Assembly: GCA_001768125.1 (NCBI GenBank)
Contig: MENB01000033.1
Location: forward strand, 5,357-11,910
Reading direction: 5' to 3'
Length of the DNA: 6,554 nucleotides
Source: Armatimonadetes bacterium RBG_19FT_COMBO_69_19
Lineage (GTDB): Bacteria; Sysuimicrobiota; Sysuimicrobiia; Sysuimicrobiales; Kaftiobacteriaceae
The notes beneath the pieces are model-generated. The model was not told the origin of the DNA. It worked only from the letters and a program-made list of their open reading frames with translations, and did no database searches. This document shows, one piece after another, positions 1 to 6,554 of the stretch. The position numbers and the translations under genes were made by a program. Numbering within the stretch: the stretch's first letter is position 1; the number at the start of each line of letters is the position of its first letter.

Positions 1-1180
1 TCGTACGATGGCCCATGCGGCCGACGAAGTTGCGGCTGCTCGTCGAGACGCAGACCTCCCCCTCCGCCAGCACCCCCATGTGGCCACCGATGCACGGTCC
101 GCAGGTCGGGGTGCTCACCGCCGCCCCGGCGTCGAGGAAGACCTTGATCAGCCCTTCGTCGAGCGCCTGGCGGTAGATCGCCGGCGTGGCCGGGATGACC
201 AGTAAGCGCGTGTCGCGGTGGACGGTGTGGCCCGCCAGCACCCTCGCCGCGACGCGGAGGTCCTCGATGCGGCCGTTCGTGCAGGTCCCGATGAAGCACT
301 GGTCGACACGCACGCCGGCCACCTCTCGCACGGGCACGACGTTGCCCGGGGACGAGGGCGCGGCCACGACCGGATCCAGCCGGGCGGCGTCGATCGTGCG
401 GACGTCGGCGTACGCCGCATCCGGATCGGTGCGGACCACCGTGAAGGGCCGCCGGGCGCGCGGCGTGATCCAGGCGAGCGTCCGCTCGTCCGGCTCCATG
501 ATGCCGTTCTTCGCGCCGGCCTCGATCGCCATGTTGGTGATCGAGAAGCGCTCGTCCATCGTGAGGTACTCCAGGGTCTCGCCGGCAAACTCCATCGCCC
601 CGTAGCGAGCGCCGTCGACGCCGATCGTGCCGATGATCGAGAGCACCAGGTCCTTGCCCGTCACCCAGGGACGCGGCCGGCCGGTGAAGACGTAGCGCAC
701 CGTCTCCGGCACCCGCAGCCAGAGCCGCCCGAGGGCCATCGCCGCGGCGAGATCCGAGGAGCCGACGCCGGTCGCGAACGCCCCGAGCGCCCCGTGGTTG
801 CACGTGTGCGAGTCGGCGCCGATGAAGACATCGCCCGGCCCGACGAACCCGTCTTCGGCGAGCAGCACGTGGGCGATGCCCGCCCGGCCGATGTCGTAGA
901 AATGCGGGAGGCCGTGCTCGCGCACGAACTCGCGCGTGATCTTGGCCTGATTGGCGGAGGCGATGTCTTTGTTGGGGACGTAATGGTCGAGCACGAAGGC
1001 GACCCGATGGGGGTCGAAGACGGCTTCGACCCCCATCTTCTGGAACTCCCGGATGGCGAGCGGCGCCGTGATGTCGTTGGCGAAGACGAAGTCGACCCGG
1101 CAGTCGATGATCTCCCCCGGCTTCACCGACTTCGCCCCGGCGTGCGCGGCGAGGATCTGCTCGGTCATGGTCATGCTCAT
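1..1180 (-). CDS. leuC: 3-isopropylmalate dehydratase large subunit, LeuC/HacA type (3' end cut by window edge)
   Basis: Isomerises 2-isopropylmalate to 3-isopropylmalate in leucine synthesis, together with the small subunit LeuD; cytoplasmic [4Fe-4S] enzyme of the aconitase family. My minus-strand translation is open for 393 codons from the ATG at 1178-1180 to the window edge with no stop. Visible landmarks: PNKDIASANQ (about residues 69-78), GADSHTCNHGALGAFATGVG (121-140), CFIGTCTNGR (295-304) and TCGPCIGG (359-366). The cluster ligands should be Cys300, Cys360 and Cys363, all present. The shorter spacing fits the roughly 420-residue HacA-like LeuC rather than the roughly 465-residue enterobacterial form, so about 25-30 residues lie outside the window. 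The start is supported by a GGGGGGAG Shine-Dalgarno 7 nt upstream and by the ATGA overlap with the leuA stop; internal ATGs at codons 3 and 5 are alternatives. Homoaconitase is a paralogous possibility, but the leuA neighbour argues for leucine synthesis. Confidence 0.96.
   Translation of the reverse strand, partial: MSMTMTEQILAAHAGAKSVKPGEIIDCRVDFVFANDITAPLAIREFQKMGVEAVFDPHRVAFVLDHYVPNKDIASANQAKITREFVREHGLPHFYDIGRAGIAHVLLAEDGFVGPGDVFIGADSHTCNHGALGAFATGVGSSDLAAAMALGRLWLRVPETVRYVFTGRPRPWVTGKDLVLSIIGTIGVDGARYGAMEFAGETLEYLTMDERFSITNMAIEAGAKNGIMEPDERTLAWITPRARRPFTVVRTDPDAAYADVRTIDAARLDPVVAAPSSPGNVVPVREVAGVRVDQCFIGTCTNGRIEDLRVAARVLAGHTVHRDTRLLVIPATPAIYRQALDEGLIKVFLDAGAAVSTPTCGPCIGGHMGVLAEGEVCVSTSSRNFVGRMGHRT
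1006..1037. repeat. Perfect 14-bp inverted repeat with 4-nt loop inside leuC
   Basis: GATGGGGGTCGAAG at 1006-1019 is the exact reverse complement of CTTCGACCCCCATC at 1024-1037, separated by ACGG. In the leuC mRNA it would form a very stable 14-bp hairpin about 145-175 nt after the start codon. It encodes the stretch around residues 48-58 (KMGVEAVFDPH), a segment usually conserved in the family, so codon choice rather than an insertion appears to create the palindrome. No U-run follows, so it is not an intrinsic terminator. Function unknown. Confidence 0.8.
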
Positions 1181-2727
1181 GGCCGGCTCCCCCCGGCAGC
1201 GACAGGCACCGGGCGCCCGGCCACCAGCTTGTTGATCGCGGCGACGTACGCCCGGGCGCTCGCCTCCAGCACGTCCGTGCTGCTCGCCCGGCCGACCGAA
1301 AGATCGTGATCGAGCCGGATGCGGACGATCGCCTCCCCCACCGCCTCGGTGCCGCCGGCCACGGCGCGCACGGTGTAGTCCACGAGCGCGGGAGCGAGCG
1401 CGACGATACCGTTGATCGCCGCGAACATCGCGTCGATGGGGCCATCGCCGGTCGCGGCTCGCTCGGTCTCGACGCCTCCCGACACCAGCGTCACCGACGC
1501 GGACGGGTCCCGGGCACTCCCCGTCGTCACCGCGAAGCGGCGCAGCTCCCAGGTCCGCGGCGGGGCGGCGAAGTCTTCCTCGACGAGGGCCACGACCTCT
1601 TCGGGCAGGACGGTCTTCTTGCGGTCGGCAACATCCTTGAACCGCTGATAGGCGCGGTCGAGGTCTTCACGGCTGAGCCGGAAGCCGGCGGCCTCGAGGA
1701 CCGCCGCGAGCGCGTGGCGCCCGGAGTGCTTGCCGAGCACCAGCCGGTTCGTGGGCAGCCCAACCGACTCGGGGGTCATGATTTCGTAGGTGCGGCGATC
1801 GGCCAGCACACCGTGCTGGTGGATGCCGGCCTCGTGCGCGAAGGCGTTCGCGCCGACGACCGCTTTGTTCGGCTGGACGTCGATGCCCGTGAGTGCGCAC
1901 AGCAGCCGGCTTGTGGCGAAGATCTGCGAGGTGTCGACGCCCGCCGTGAGGCCGTAGAGGTCGGGCCGGGTGCGCAGGGCCATGATGACCTCCTCGAGGG
2001 CGACGTTACCGGCGCGCTCGCCGATACCGTTCACCGTGCCCTCGACCTGCCGCGCGCCCGCGCGGATGCCGGCGAGCGTGTTGGCCGTGGCCACGCCCAG
2101 GTCGTTGTGGCAGTGCACGCTGACCGTGACCCGATCCATCCCCGGCACGCGCTCGATCAACGTCCGCACCAGCTCACCGAACTCGTCCGGCTGCGCGTAG
2201 CCGACGGTGTCGGGGATGTTGATGATCGTCGCTCCCGCCTTGATGGCGGCTTCGAAGACCCGACAGAGGAAGTCCACCTCAGAGCGCGTGGCGTCCTCGG
2301 CGCTGAACTCCACCTCAGGCGCGACATTCCGGGCCAGACGAACTGCTTCCGCAGCAGTCTCCAAGACCGCTGCGGGACTCATCCGCAGCTTGCGGGCCAT
2401 GTGGATGGGGGACGTGGCGATGAAGGTGTGGATGCGCGGGCGCCCCGCATCGCGCACCGCCTCCCATGCCCGTTCGATGTCCTGCGGGGCGGTCCGGGCG
2501 AGCACGCAGATCGTGGGTCCGCTCACTTCGCGCGCCACCCGGCGCGCTGCCTCGAACTCGCCCGGGGAGGAGATCGGGAACCCCGCTTCGATGACGTCGA
2601 CGCCCAATCGCTCGAGCTGGCGGGCCATCTCGACCTTCTCGCCCGCGGTCATGGAGAAACCCGGCGACTGCTCACCGTCACGCAGCGTGGTGTCGAAGAT
2701 CTGGACGCGGGCGGGCACCGGACTCAC
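1177..2727 (-). CDS. leuA: 2-isopropylmalate synthase
   Basis: Condenses 2-ketoisovalerate with acetyl-CoA, the committed step of leucine synthesis. 516 residues, normal for the bacterial LeuA with catalytic and regulatory domains. The N-terminal TIM barrel shows FDTTLRDGEQSPG (11-23), IPDTVGY (171-177), VHCHNDLG (204-211) and NGIGERAGN (233-241); metal ligands by homology are Asp12, His205, His207 and Asn241. LGKHSGRHAL (331-340) marks the linker region, and about 395-505 is the C-terminal LeuA dimer domain that binds leucine for feedback inhibition, so the enzyme is probably leucine-sensitive. The start drawn is GTG at 2725-2727, 1 nt after the ilvC stop. A second in-frame GTG at 2716-2718 (giving MPARVQIFDTTL) is equally credible because AAGG at 2728-2731 sits better spaced in front of it. 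The stop overlaps leuC by 4 nt. Citramalate or homocitrate synthase are less likely given length and operon. Confidence 0.97.
   Translation of the reverse strand: MSPVPARVQIFDTTLRDGEQSPGFSMTAGEKVEMARQLERLGVDVIEAGFPISSPGEFEAARRVAREVSGPTICVLARTAPQDIERAWEAVRDAGRPRIHTFIATSPIHMARKLRMSPAAVLETAAEAVRLARNVAPEVEFSAEDATRSEVDFLCRVFEAAIKAGATIINIPDTVGYAQPDEFGELVRTLIERVPGMDRVTVSVHCHNDLGVATANTLAGIRAGARQVEGTVNGIGERAGNVALEEVIMALRTRPDLYGLTAGVDTSQIFATSRLLCALTGIDVQPNKAVVGANAFAHEAGIHQHGVLADRRTYEIMTPESVGLPTNRLVLGKHSGRHALAAVLEAAGFRLSREDLDRAYQRFKDVADRKKTVLPEEVVALVEEDFAAPPRTWELRRFAVTTGSARDPSASVTLVSGGVETERAATGDGPIDAMFAAINGIVALAPALVDYTVRAVAGGTEAVGEAIVRIRLDHDLSVGRASSTDVLEASARAYVAAINKLVAGRPVPVAAGGSRP
1187..1194 (-). promoter_or_regulatory. 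leuC ribosome binding site within the end of leuA
   Basis: The minus strand reads GGGGGGAG about 7 nt before the ATG at 1180. It lies inside the last codons of leuA and supports the first of three closely spaced in-frame ATGs as the leuC start. Confidence 0.65.
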
Positions 2728-2728
2728 C

Positions 2729-3754
2729 TTAGGGGGCTCCCACGGGCTGGCGCTTCGTGGCCGGCCGTCGCAGCCAGGGCATCATCGCCCGGAGCTGCCG
2801 GCCGATCTCCTCGATCGGATGCGCCGCCTCACGCCGGCGGTGCGCGGTCATGCTCGGGCGTCCCGCCTGGTTCTCCAGGACCCACTCTTTTGCAAAGGTC
2901 CCGTCCTGAACTTCCTGGAGGATCTTGCGCATCGCCTGGCGGGCGTGCTCGTCGATGACCCGATTTCCCCGGCTGTAGTCGCCATACTCGGCGGTGTCCG
3001 AGACCGAGTAGCGCATGTAGGAGAAGCCGCCCTCGTAGATGAGGTCCACGATGAGCTTCATCTCGTTCAGGCACTCGAAGTAGGCGATCTCCGGCGAGTA
3101 CCCGGCCTCGACCAGCAGCTCGTACCCGGCTTTGATGAGGCTCGTGATCCCGCCGCACAGGACGGCCTGCTCCCCGAAGAGGTCCGTCTCGGTTTCCTCG
3201 CGGAAGGTCGTCTCGATGACCCCCGCCTTGGTGCAGCCGATCCCGCGCGCGTAGGCGAGCGCGGTCGCCTTTGCATTCCCTGTCGCGTCCCGATGCACGG
3301 CCAGCAGCGCCGGTACGCTGGAGCCCTCGACGAACAGCTCGCGCATCCGGTGGCCGGGGGATTTCGGCGCGATCATCACCACGTCCGTATCCGGCGACGG
3401 CTGGATCTGGTTGTAGTGGACGTTGAAGCCGTGGGCGAACAGCAGCGTGCGGCCCGCGCGCAGGTTCGGGGCGATGTCCCGCTCGTACAGGGTCCGCTGG
3501 ACGTGGTCGGGGGTGAGCATCGCGACCAGATCGGCCCGCCTCGACGCGTCGGCGACGGTGGCGACCGCCAGCCCCTCCGCCTCGGCCTTCGCCCATGAGG
3601 CGCTGCCTTGGTAGAGCCCCACGACGACGTCGATCCCACTGTCGCGGAGGTTCAGGGCGTGCGCGTGGCCCTGGCTCCCGTACCCGATGACGGCGACCGT
3701 CCGTCCCTTCAGGGGCTCGAGCGGCGCGTCCTGATCGTAGAAGATCCTGGCCAT
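2729..3754 (-). CDS. ilvC: Ketol-acid reductoisomerase (NADP+), class I
   Basis: Converts 2-acetolactate or 2-aceto-2-hydroxybutyrate to the dihydroxy acids using NADPH and Mg2+, the second common step to valine, leucine and isoleucine. 341 residues, typical of the short class I enzyme. The Rossmann domain has GYGSQGHA (24-31). The C-terminal knotted helical domain carries the metal and substrate residues, by homology Asp191 and Glu195 (TDLFGEQ), Glu227 and Glu231 (YFECLNE) and Ser252 (SDTAEYGD). His108 (FAHGFN) and Lys131 (PKSPGH) are the other catalytic-site residues. The loop that contacts the NADPH 2'-phosphate reads GLYQGSASW (46-54): the common Arg after GL is Tyr48, while both following serines remain, so NADPH preference is still expected. 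The ATG start has a perfect Shine-Dalgarno that contains the stop codon of ilvN. The C-terminal tail (about 328-341) is Arg/Pro-rich. Confidence 0.98.
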   Translation of the reverse strand: MARIFYDQDAPLEPLKGRTVAVIGYGSQGHAHALNLRDSGIDVVVGLYQGSASWAKAEAEGLAVATVADASRRADLVAMLTPDHVQRTLYERDIAPNLRAGRTLLFAHGFNVHYNQIQPSPDTDVVMIAPKSPGHRMRELFVEGSSVPALLAVHRDATGNAKATALAYARGIGCTKAGVIETTFREETETDLFGEQAVLCGGITSLIKAGYELLVEAGYSPEIAYFECLNEMKLIVDLIYEGGFSYMRYSVSDTAEYGDYSRGNRVIDEHARQAMRKILQEVQDGTFAKEWVLENQAGRPSMTAHRRREAAHPIEEIGRQLRAMMPWLRRPATKRQPVGAP

Positions 3755-3761
3755 GATACCG

Positions 3762-3769
3762 CCTCCTTA
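3762..3769 (-). promoter_or_regulatory. Strong ilvC ribosome binding site containing the ilvN stop codon
   Basis: The minus strand reads TAAGGAGG, a full match to the anti-Shine-Dalgarno, 7 nt before the ilvC ATG. Its first three bases are the TAA stop of ilvN, so a ribosome ending ilvN sits on the ilvC initiation site. It is the best binding site in the operon and suggests IlvC is made at a high level. Confidence 0.9.
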
Positions 3770-4256
3770 GGTCGCCTGCGGTCCGCGCACGAGCGTGACC
3801 TGTCCCGTGCGCGCCACTTCCCGGATGCCGTGCTTGCTGAGCAGCGAGAGGATGGCGTCGACCTTCTCGCCCTTGCCCGTAACCTCGAGCGTCATCGTGC
3901 GATCGGTGAGATCGACCACGTTGGCCCGGAAGACGTTGGCGATCTCCATGATCTCCATCCGCGTCCCAGGCGTGGCGTTGACCTTGATCAGGGCGAGCTC
4001 CCGGTCGACTGTCGCCGCACCGTCGATCGACGTCGCCCGCCGGACCTCGACCAGCTTGCGCAGCTGCTTGGCGAACTGCTCCGTCCGGTCGGGCGGCGTG
4101 TCGACGACGATCGTCATCCGGGAGACCGCCGGGTTCTCCGTCGGTCCCACGGACAGGCTGTGGATGTTCACGCCGCGCCGGCGGATGAGCCCGGCGACCC
4201 GTACAAGGACCCCCGGGCTGTTCTCCACGAGCACGCTGATCGTGGCGGTATGCGTC

Positions 4257-4264
<8 letters not shown>
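3767..4264 (-). CDS. ilvN: Acetolactate synthase small (regulatory) subunit
   Basis: Regulatory partner of IlvB: raises catalytic activity and makes it sensitive to valine (called IlvN or IlvH depending on the species). 165 residues, the usual length. An N-terminal ACT domain (about 6-80) begins ISVLVENSPGVLVRVAGL, with NIHSLSVGPTENPAVSRMTI at 33-52. The residues matching the valine-binding Asn11, Gly14 and Asn29 of E. coli IlvH are present as Asn15, Gly18 and Asn33, so feedback inhibition is predicted. Residues about 85-160 form the second, C-terminal ALS domain (ELALIKVNATPGTR, FRANVVDLT, GIREVARTGQVTLVRG). The ATG at 4262-4264 overlaps the end of ilvB by 8 nt and no good Shine-Dalgarno precedes it, so translation is probably coupled to ilvB, which helps stoichiometric assembly. 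Confidence 0.98.
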
Positions 4265-5978
<1,714 letters not shown>

Positions 5979-5984
5979 GCCGGT

Positions 5985-5990
5985 CTCCCC
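5985..5990 (-). promoter_or_regulatory. ilvB ribosome binding site
   Basis: GGGGAG on the minus strand, 6 nt before the ATG at 5978. It fixes the ilvB start downstream of the T-box terminator rather than at the in-frame ATG inside that hairpin. Confidence 0.8.
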
Positions 5991-5992
5991 TC

Positions 5993-6009
5993 GGGGCCGT
6001 GACGGCCCC
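5993..6009. repeat. Compact GC hairpin just before the ilvB ribosome binding site
   Basis: The minus strand reads GGGGCCG-TCA-CGGCCCC, a perfect 7-bp stem with a 3-nt loop, directly after the UUUU stretch of the T-box terminator and 2 nt before the Shine-Dalgarno. It may shape leader folding or ribosome access; no role is proven. Confidence 0.6.
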
Positions 6010-6011
6010 AG

Positions 6012-6053
6012 AAAACACGATGCGGGAGACATCCTAAGGGCGGATGCTCCCGC
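6012..6053 (-). terminator. T-box riboswitch terminator (mutually exclusive with the antiterminator)
   Basis: Hairpin on the minus strand: GCGGGAG and CATCC (6053-6042), loop GCCCTTA (6041-6035), then GGATG, one bulged T, and CTCCCGC (6034-6022). This is a 12-bp stem with one bulge. The following UCGUGUUUUC has only a short UUUU at 6015-6012, a few nt after the stem, so the U-tract is weak. It uses the same bases as the antiterminator (6034-6066), so only one of the two can form. Confidence 0.85.
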
Positions 6054-6066
6054 GGTACCACCTTAG
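6034..6066 (-). promoter_or_regulatory. T-box antiterminator element
   Basis: Helix A1 CTAAGG (6066-6061) pairs with CCTTAG (6039-6034). The 7-nt bulge TGGTACC (6060-6054) exposes UGGU, which pairs with the free NCCA end of uncharged tRNA. Helix A2 is GCGG (6053-6050) with CCGC (6043-6040), closing a 6-nt loop GAGCAT. The T-box sequence AAGGTGGTACCGCG matches the family consensus AGGGTGGNACCGCG at all but one position. Confidence 0.95.
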
Positions 6067-6282
6067 TTCCGGGATCCGACGAGCTGCGTCGGACCGCCGG
6101 CGCTCTGGCCGGTTATCGGCGGCTTCCGGCGACGCCTACGGCATGTCGATCGGCGTCACAGCTCGGGGACGAGTTCGGCGGTGCAGCGGGCTGCCGGGTC
6201 GCACCCCTCTCCCGGCTCTCTTGGAACCCTGCCCTGCCTACTGCTTCCCGTCATCGCCTGCGTATTGCTTCCGTAGGGATAG

Positions 6283-6333
6283 AAAAAAGCCTGAGCGATA
6301 GATCCCTGCGAGGAACCTATCCCTCAGGCTTTT
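6283..6333 (-). terminator. Intrinsic terminator of the ykkC-type (ppGpp) riboswitch
   Basis: On the minus strand GCCTGAGGGATAG (6329-6317) pairs with CTATCGCTCAGGC (6301-6289) with one G-G mismatch, around a 15-nt loop, followed by six U (6288-6283). The four A bases before the 5' arm can extend the stem into the U-run. The 5' arm includes CCTGA, the 3' strand of aptamer helix P3, so a folded aptamer prevents this terminator. The plus strand also ends the stem in TTTT, so it could work in both directions, but no plus-strand gene leads into it. Confidence 0.9.
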
Positions 6334-6420
6334 GTCCTGACGGTGTAACGGCCATCCTCCGGCCGCCTGCGCCGCTTGGACCGACCGGCCCTTGTGGAGG
6401 CCGTGGAACCCTAGGCGCAC
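6318..6420 (-). promoter_or_regulatory. ykkC-family aptamer, most likely ppGpp riboswitch (subtype 2a)
   Basis: Minus-strand signatures of the ykkC family: CTAGGGTTCC (6414-6405), CGGTCC (6383-6378), GTTACACCG (6349-6341) and AGGACAAAAGCC (6338-6327). The helices fit: P1 base GCGCC/GGCGC (6418-6414 with 6373-6369), P1 upper CGGCC/GGCCG, P2 CGGCC/GGCCG (6365-6361 with 6353-6349), and P3 TCAGG/CCTGA (6340-6336 with 6328-6324) closing the loop ACAAAAG. This family includes aptamers for guanidine (subtype 1), ppGpp (2a), PRPP (2b) and nucleoside diphosphates (2c). The subtype cannot be read safely by eye; ilv/leu genes downstream are the known context of the ppGpp class, whereas guanidine and PRPP switches precede efflux/carboxylase or purine genes. 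P3 competes with the terminator, so ligand should turn expression on. Confidence 0.85.
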
Positions 6421-6444
6421 TCCCTCATATCGAGCTTACGCGGG

Positions 6445-6474
6445 ACTGTACCATTCTGGGCGTAGGGTTGTCAA
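6445..6474 (-). promoter_or_regulatory. sigma70-type promoter of the ilv-leu operon
   Basis: A perfect -35 TTGACA (6474-6469), an 18-nt spacer and TACAGT (6450-6445, 4 of 6 matches to TATAAT). Start of transcription would be near 6437-6440, about 20 nt before the aptamer. No comparable promoter was seen between the first terminator and the T-box, which supports one transcript through both switches. Confidence 0.75.
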
Positions 6475-6480
6475 CCCCAG
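6456..6480. repeat. Inverted repeats over the -35 element
   Basis: GGGTT-GTC-AACCC (plus 6465-6477) is a short palindrome centred on the -35 box, nested in CTGGG (plus 6456-6460) and its complement CCCAG (6476-6480). It could be a protein operator, or fold as a weak hairpin ending the upstream gene's message; neither is shown. Confidence 0.4.
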
Positions 6481-6495
6481 GCGGGAGAAAAGAAC

Positions 6496-6554
6496 CTAGT
6501 CGGCGCCGTTTGACACGGTCCTGAGCACCTGGAGCGCCTCTTCTACCGAATCCA
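6496..6554 (-). CDS. C-terminal end of an unidentified upstream gene (partial)
   Basis: One minus-strand frame is open from the right edge to a TAG at 6498-6496 and reads DSVEEALQVLRTVSNGAD. It looks like an amphipathic C-terminal helix (EEALQVLRTV) as seen at the end of many enzymes, including PLP-dependent aminotransferases, but 18 residues are too few to name a family. The stop lies 21 nt before the -35 box, so the gene is in the same direction as ilvB but has a separate promoter between them. Another frame is also open here, so the call rests mainly on the protein-like composition and the well-placed stop. Confidence 0.5.
   Translation of the reverse strand, partial: DSVEEALQVLRTVSNGAD

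Larger units (their letters stand above)
6012..6272 (-). promoter_or_regulatory. T-box riboswitch, leucine-specific (specifier CUC)
   Basis: Senses the charging state of tRNA-Leu; uncharged tRNA stabilises the antiterminator and lets transcription enter ilvB. Stem I: GATGA (6255-6251) resembles the K-turn at the base; AGTA (6242-6239) is the 5' side of the specifier loop; AGAGAG (6221-6216) is the AG-bulge region; and GCCGGG/CCCGGC (6216-6211 with 6198-6193) closes a distal loop containing GGTGCGA. The 3' side reads GAACTC, placing the specifier CUC at 6173-6171 right after the usual GAA; it would pair with anticodon GAG. Next come GACGCC/GGCGTC (6157-6152 with 6136-6131, probable stem II), a perfect TCCGACG/CGTCGGA hairpin (6093-6087 with 6081-6075, stem III), and the antiterminator/terminator switch. 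The Stem IIA/B pseudoknot was not resolved. The leucine specifier fits an operon containing leuA and leuC, and places ilvBNC under the same signal. Confidence 0.96.

Noticed and set aside
218..3598. Plus-strand open frames opposite leuC, leuA and ilvC (363, 550 and 463 codons)
   Set aside because: Same shadow effect; the minus-strand proteins carry full catalytic motifs in the same bases.
6283..6333. Terminator for the upstream gene ending at 6496 rather than part of the ilv leader
   Set aside because: A promoter and a whole aptamer lie between that gene and the hairpin, and the hairpin shares bases with aptamer P3.
6317..6355. Possible attenuator leader peptide: ATG at 6355, 12 codons (MAVTPSGQKPEG), preceded by GGAGG
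   Set aside because: GGAGG touches the ATG, leaving no spacing, there is no run of Leu, Ile or Val codons, and the bases are explained by aptamer P2 and P3.
6044..6420. Open frames of 85 codons (plus) and 60 codons (minus) in the leader
   Set aside because: They run through the riboswitch and terminator structures and show no protein-like composition or ribosome binding site.
6318..6420. Guanidine-I (ykkC subtype 1) or PRPP riboswitch as the identity of the first aptamer
   Set aside because: The core motifs are shared by all subtypes, but downstream ilv/leu genes and a following Leu T-box fit the ppGpp subtype, not guanidine export/degradation or purine synthesis. Subtype assignment still needs a model search or binding test.
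6412..6428. Five-codon minus-strand frame MRECA after the promoter
   Set aside because: Too short, no regulatory codons and it overlaps the aptamer P1 strand.

Overview
The window holds most of a branched-chain amino acid operon, read entirely on the minus strand (right to left): ilvB, ilvN, ilvC, leuA, leuC. It comes from a high-G+C bacterium (clearly above 60% by eye). The set covers both acetohydroxyacid synthase subunits, ketol-acid reductoisomerase, 2-isopropylmalate synthase and the large subunit of isopropylmalate dehydratase. leuC is cut by the left edge about 25-30 codons before its expected end. The genes are packed tightly: 8-nt overlap (ilvB/ilvN), 12-nt gap with the ilvN stop inside the ilvC ribosome binding site, 1-nt gap (ilvC/leuA), and an ATGA overlap (leuA/leuC). 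This suggests one mRNA with translational coupling.

The most interesting part is the roughly 460-nt leader in front of ilvB (about 5979-6440). In order of transcription it contains: a sigma70-type promoter (TTGACA, 18 nt, TACAGT); a ykkC-family aptamer with the conserved CUAGGGUUCC, CGGUCC and ACAAAAG elements, which upstream of ilv/leu genes is best read as the ppGpp (subtype 2a) riboswitch; an intrinsic terminator whose 5' arm overlaps the aptamer's P3 stem; a complete T-box riboswitch with specifier codon CUC (leucine) and a textbook antiterminator/terminator switch; and then the ilvB ribosome binding site and start. The two switches in series predict an AND gate: RNA polymerase reaches ilvB only if ppGpp is high (first terminator disrupted) and uncharged tRNA-Leu(GAG) is present (second terminator disrupted). 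Both are signs of amino acid starvation, one general and one specific for leucine.

Right of the promoter, the last codons of another minus-strand gene of unknown identity end at 6496.

Taxonomy cannot be fixed from this window. T-boxes on leu/ilv operons occur in Firmicutes, Actinobacteria, Chloroflexi and Deltaproteobacteria-like groups. Together with the high G+C this suggests a high-GC Gram-positive or a poorly cultured soil or subsurface lineage. No mobile elements, CRISPR arrays, tRNAs or rRNAs were seen.
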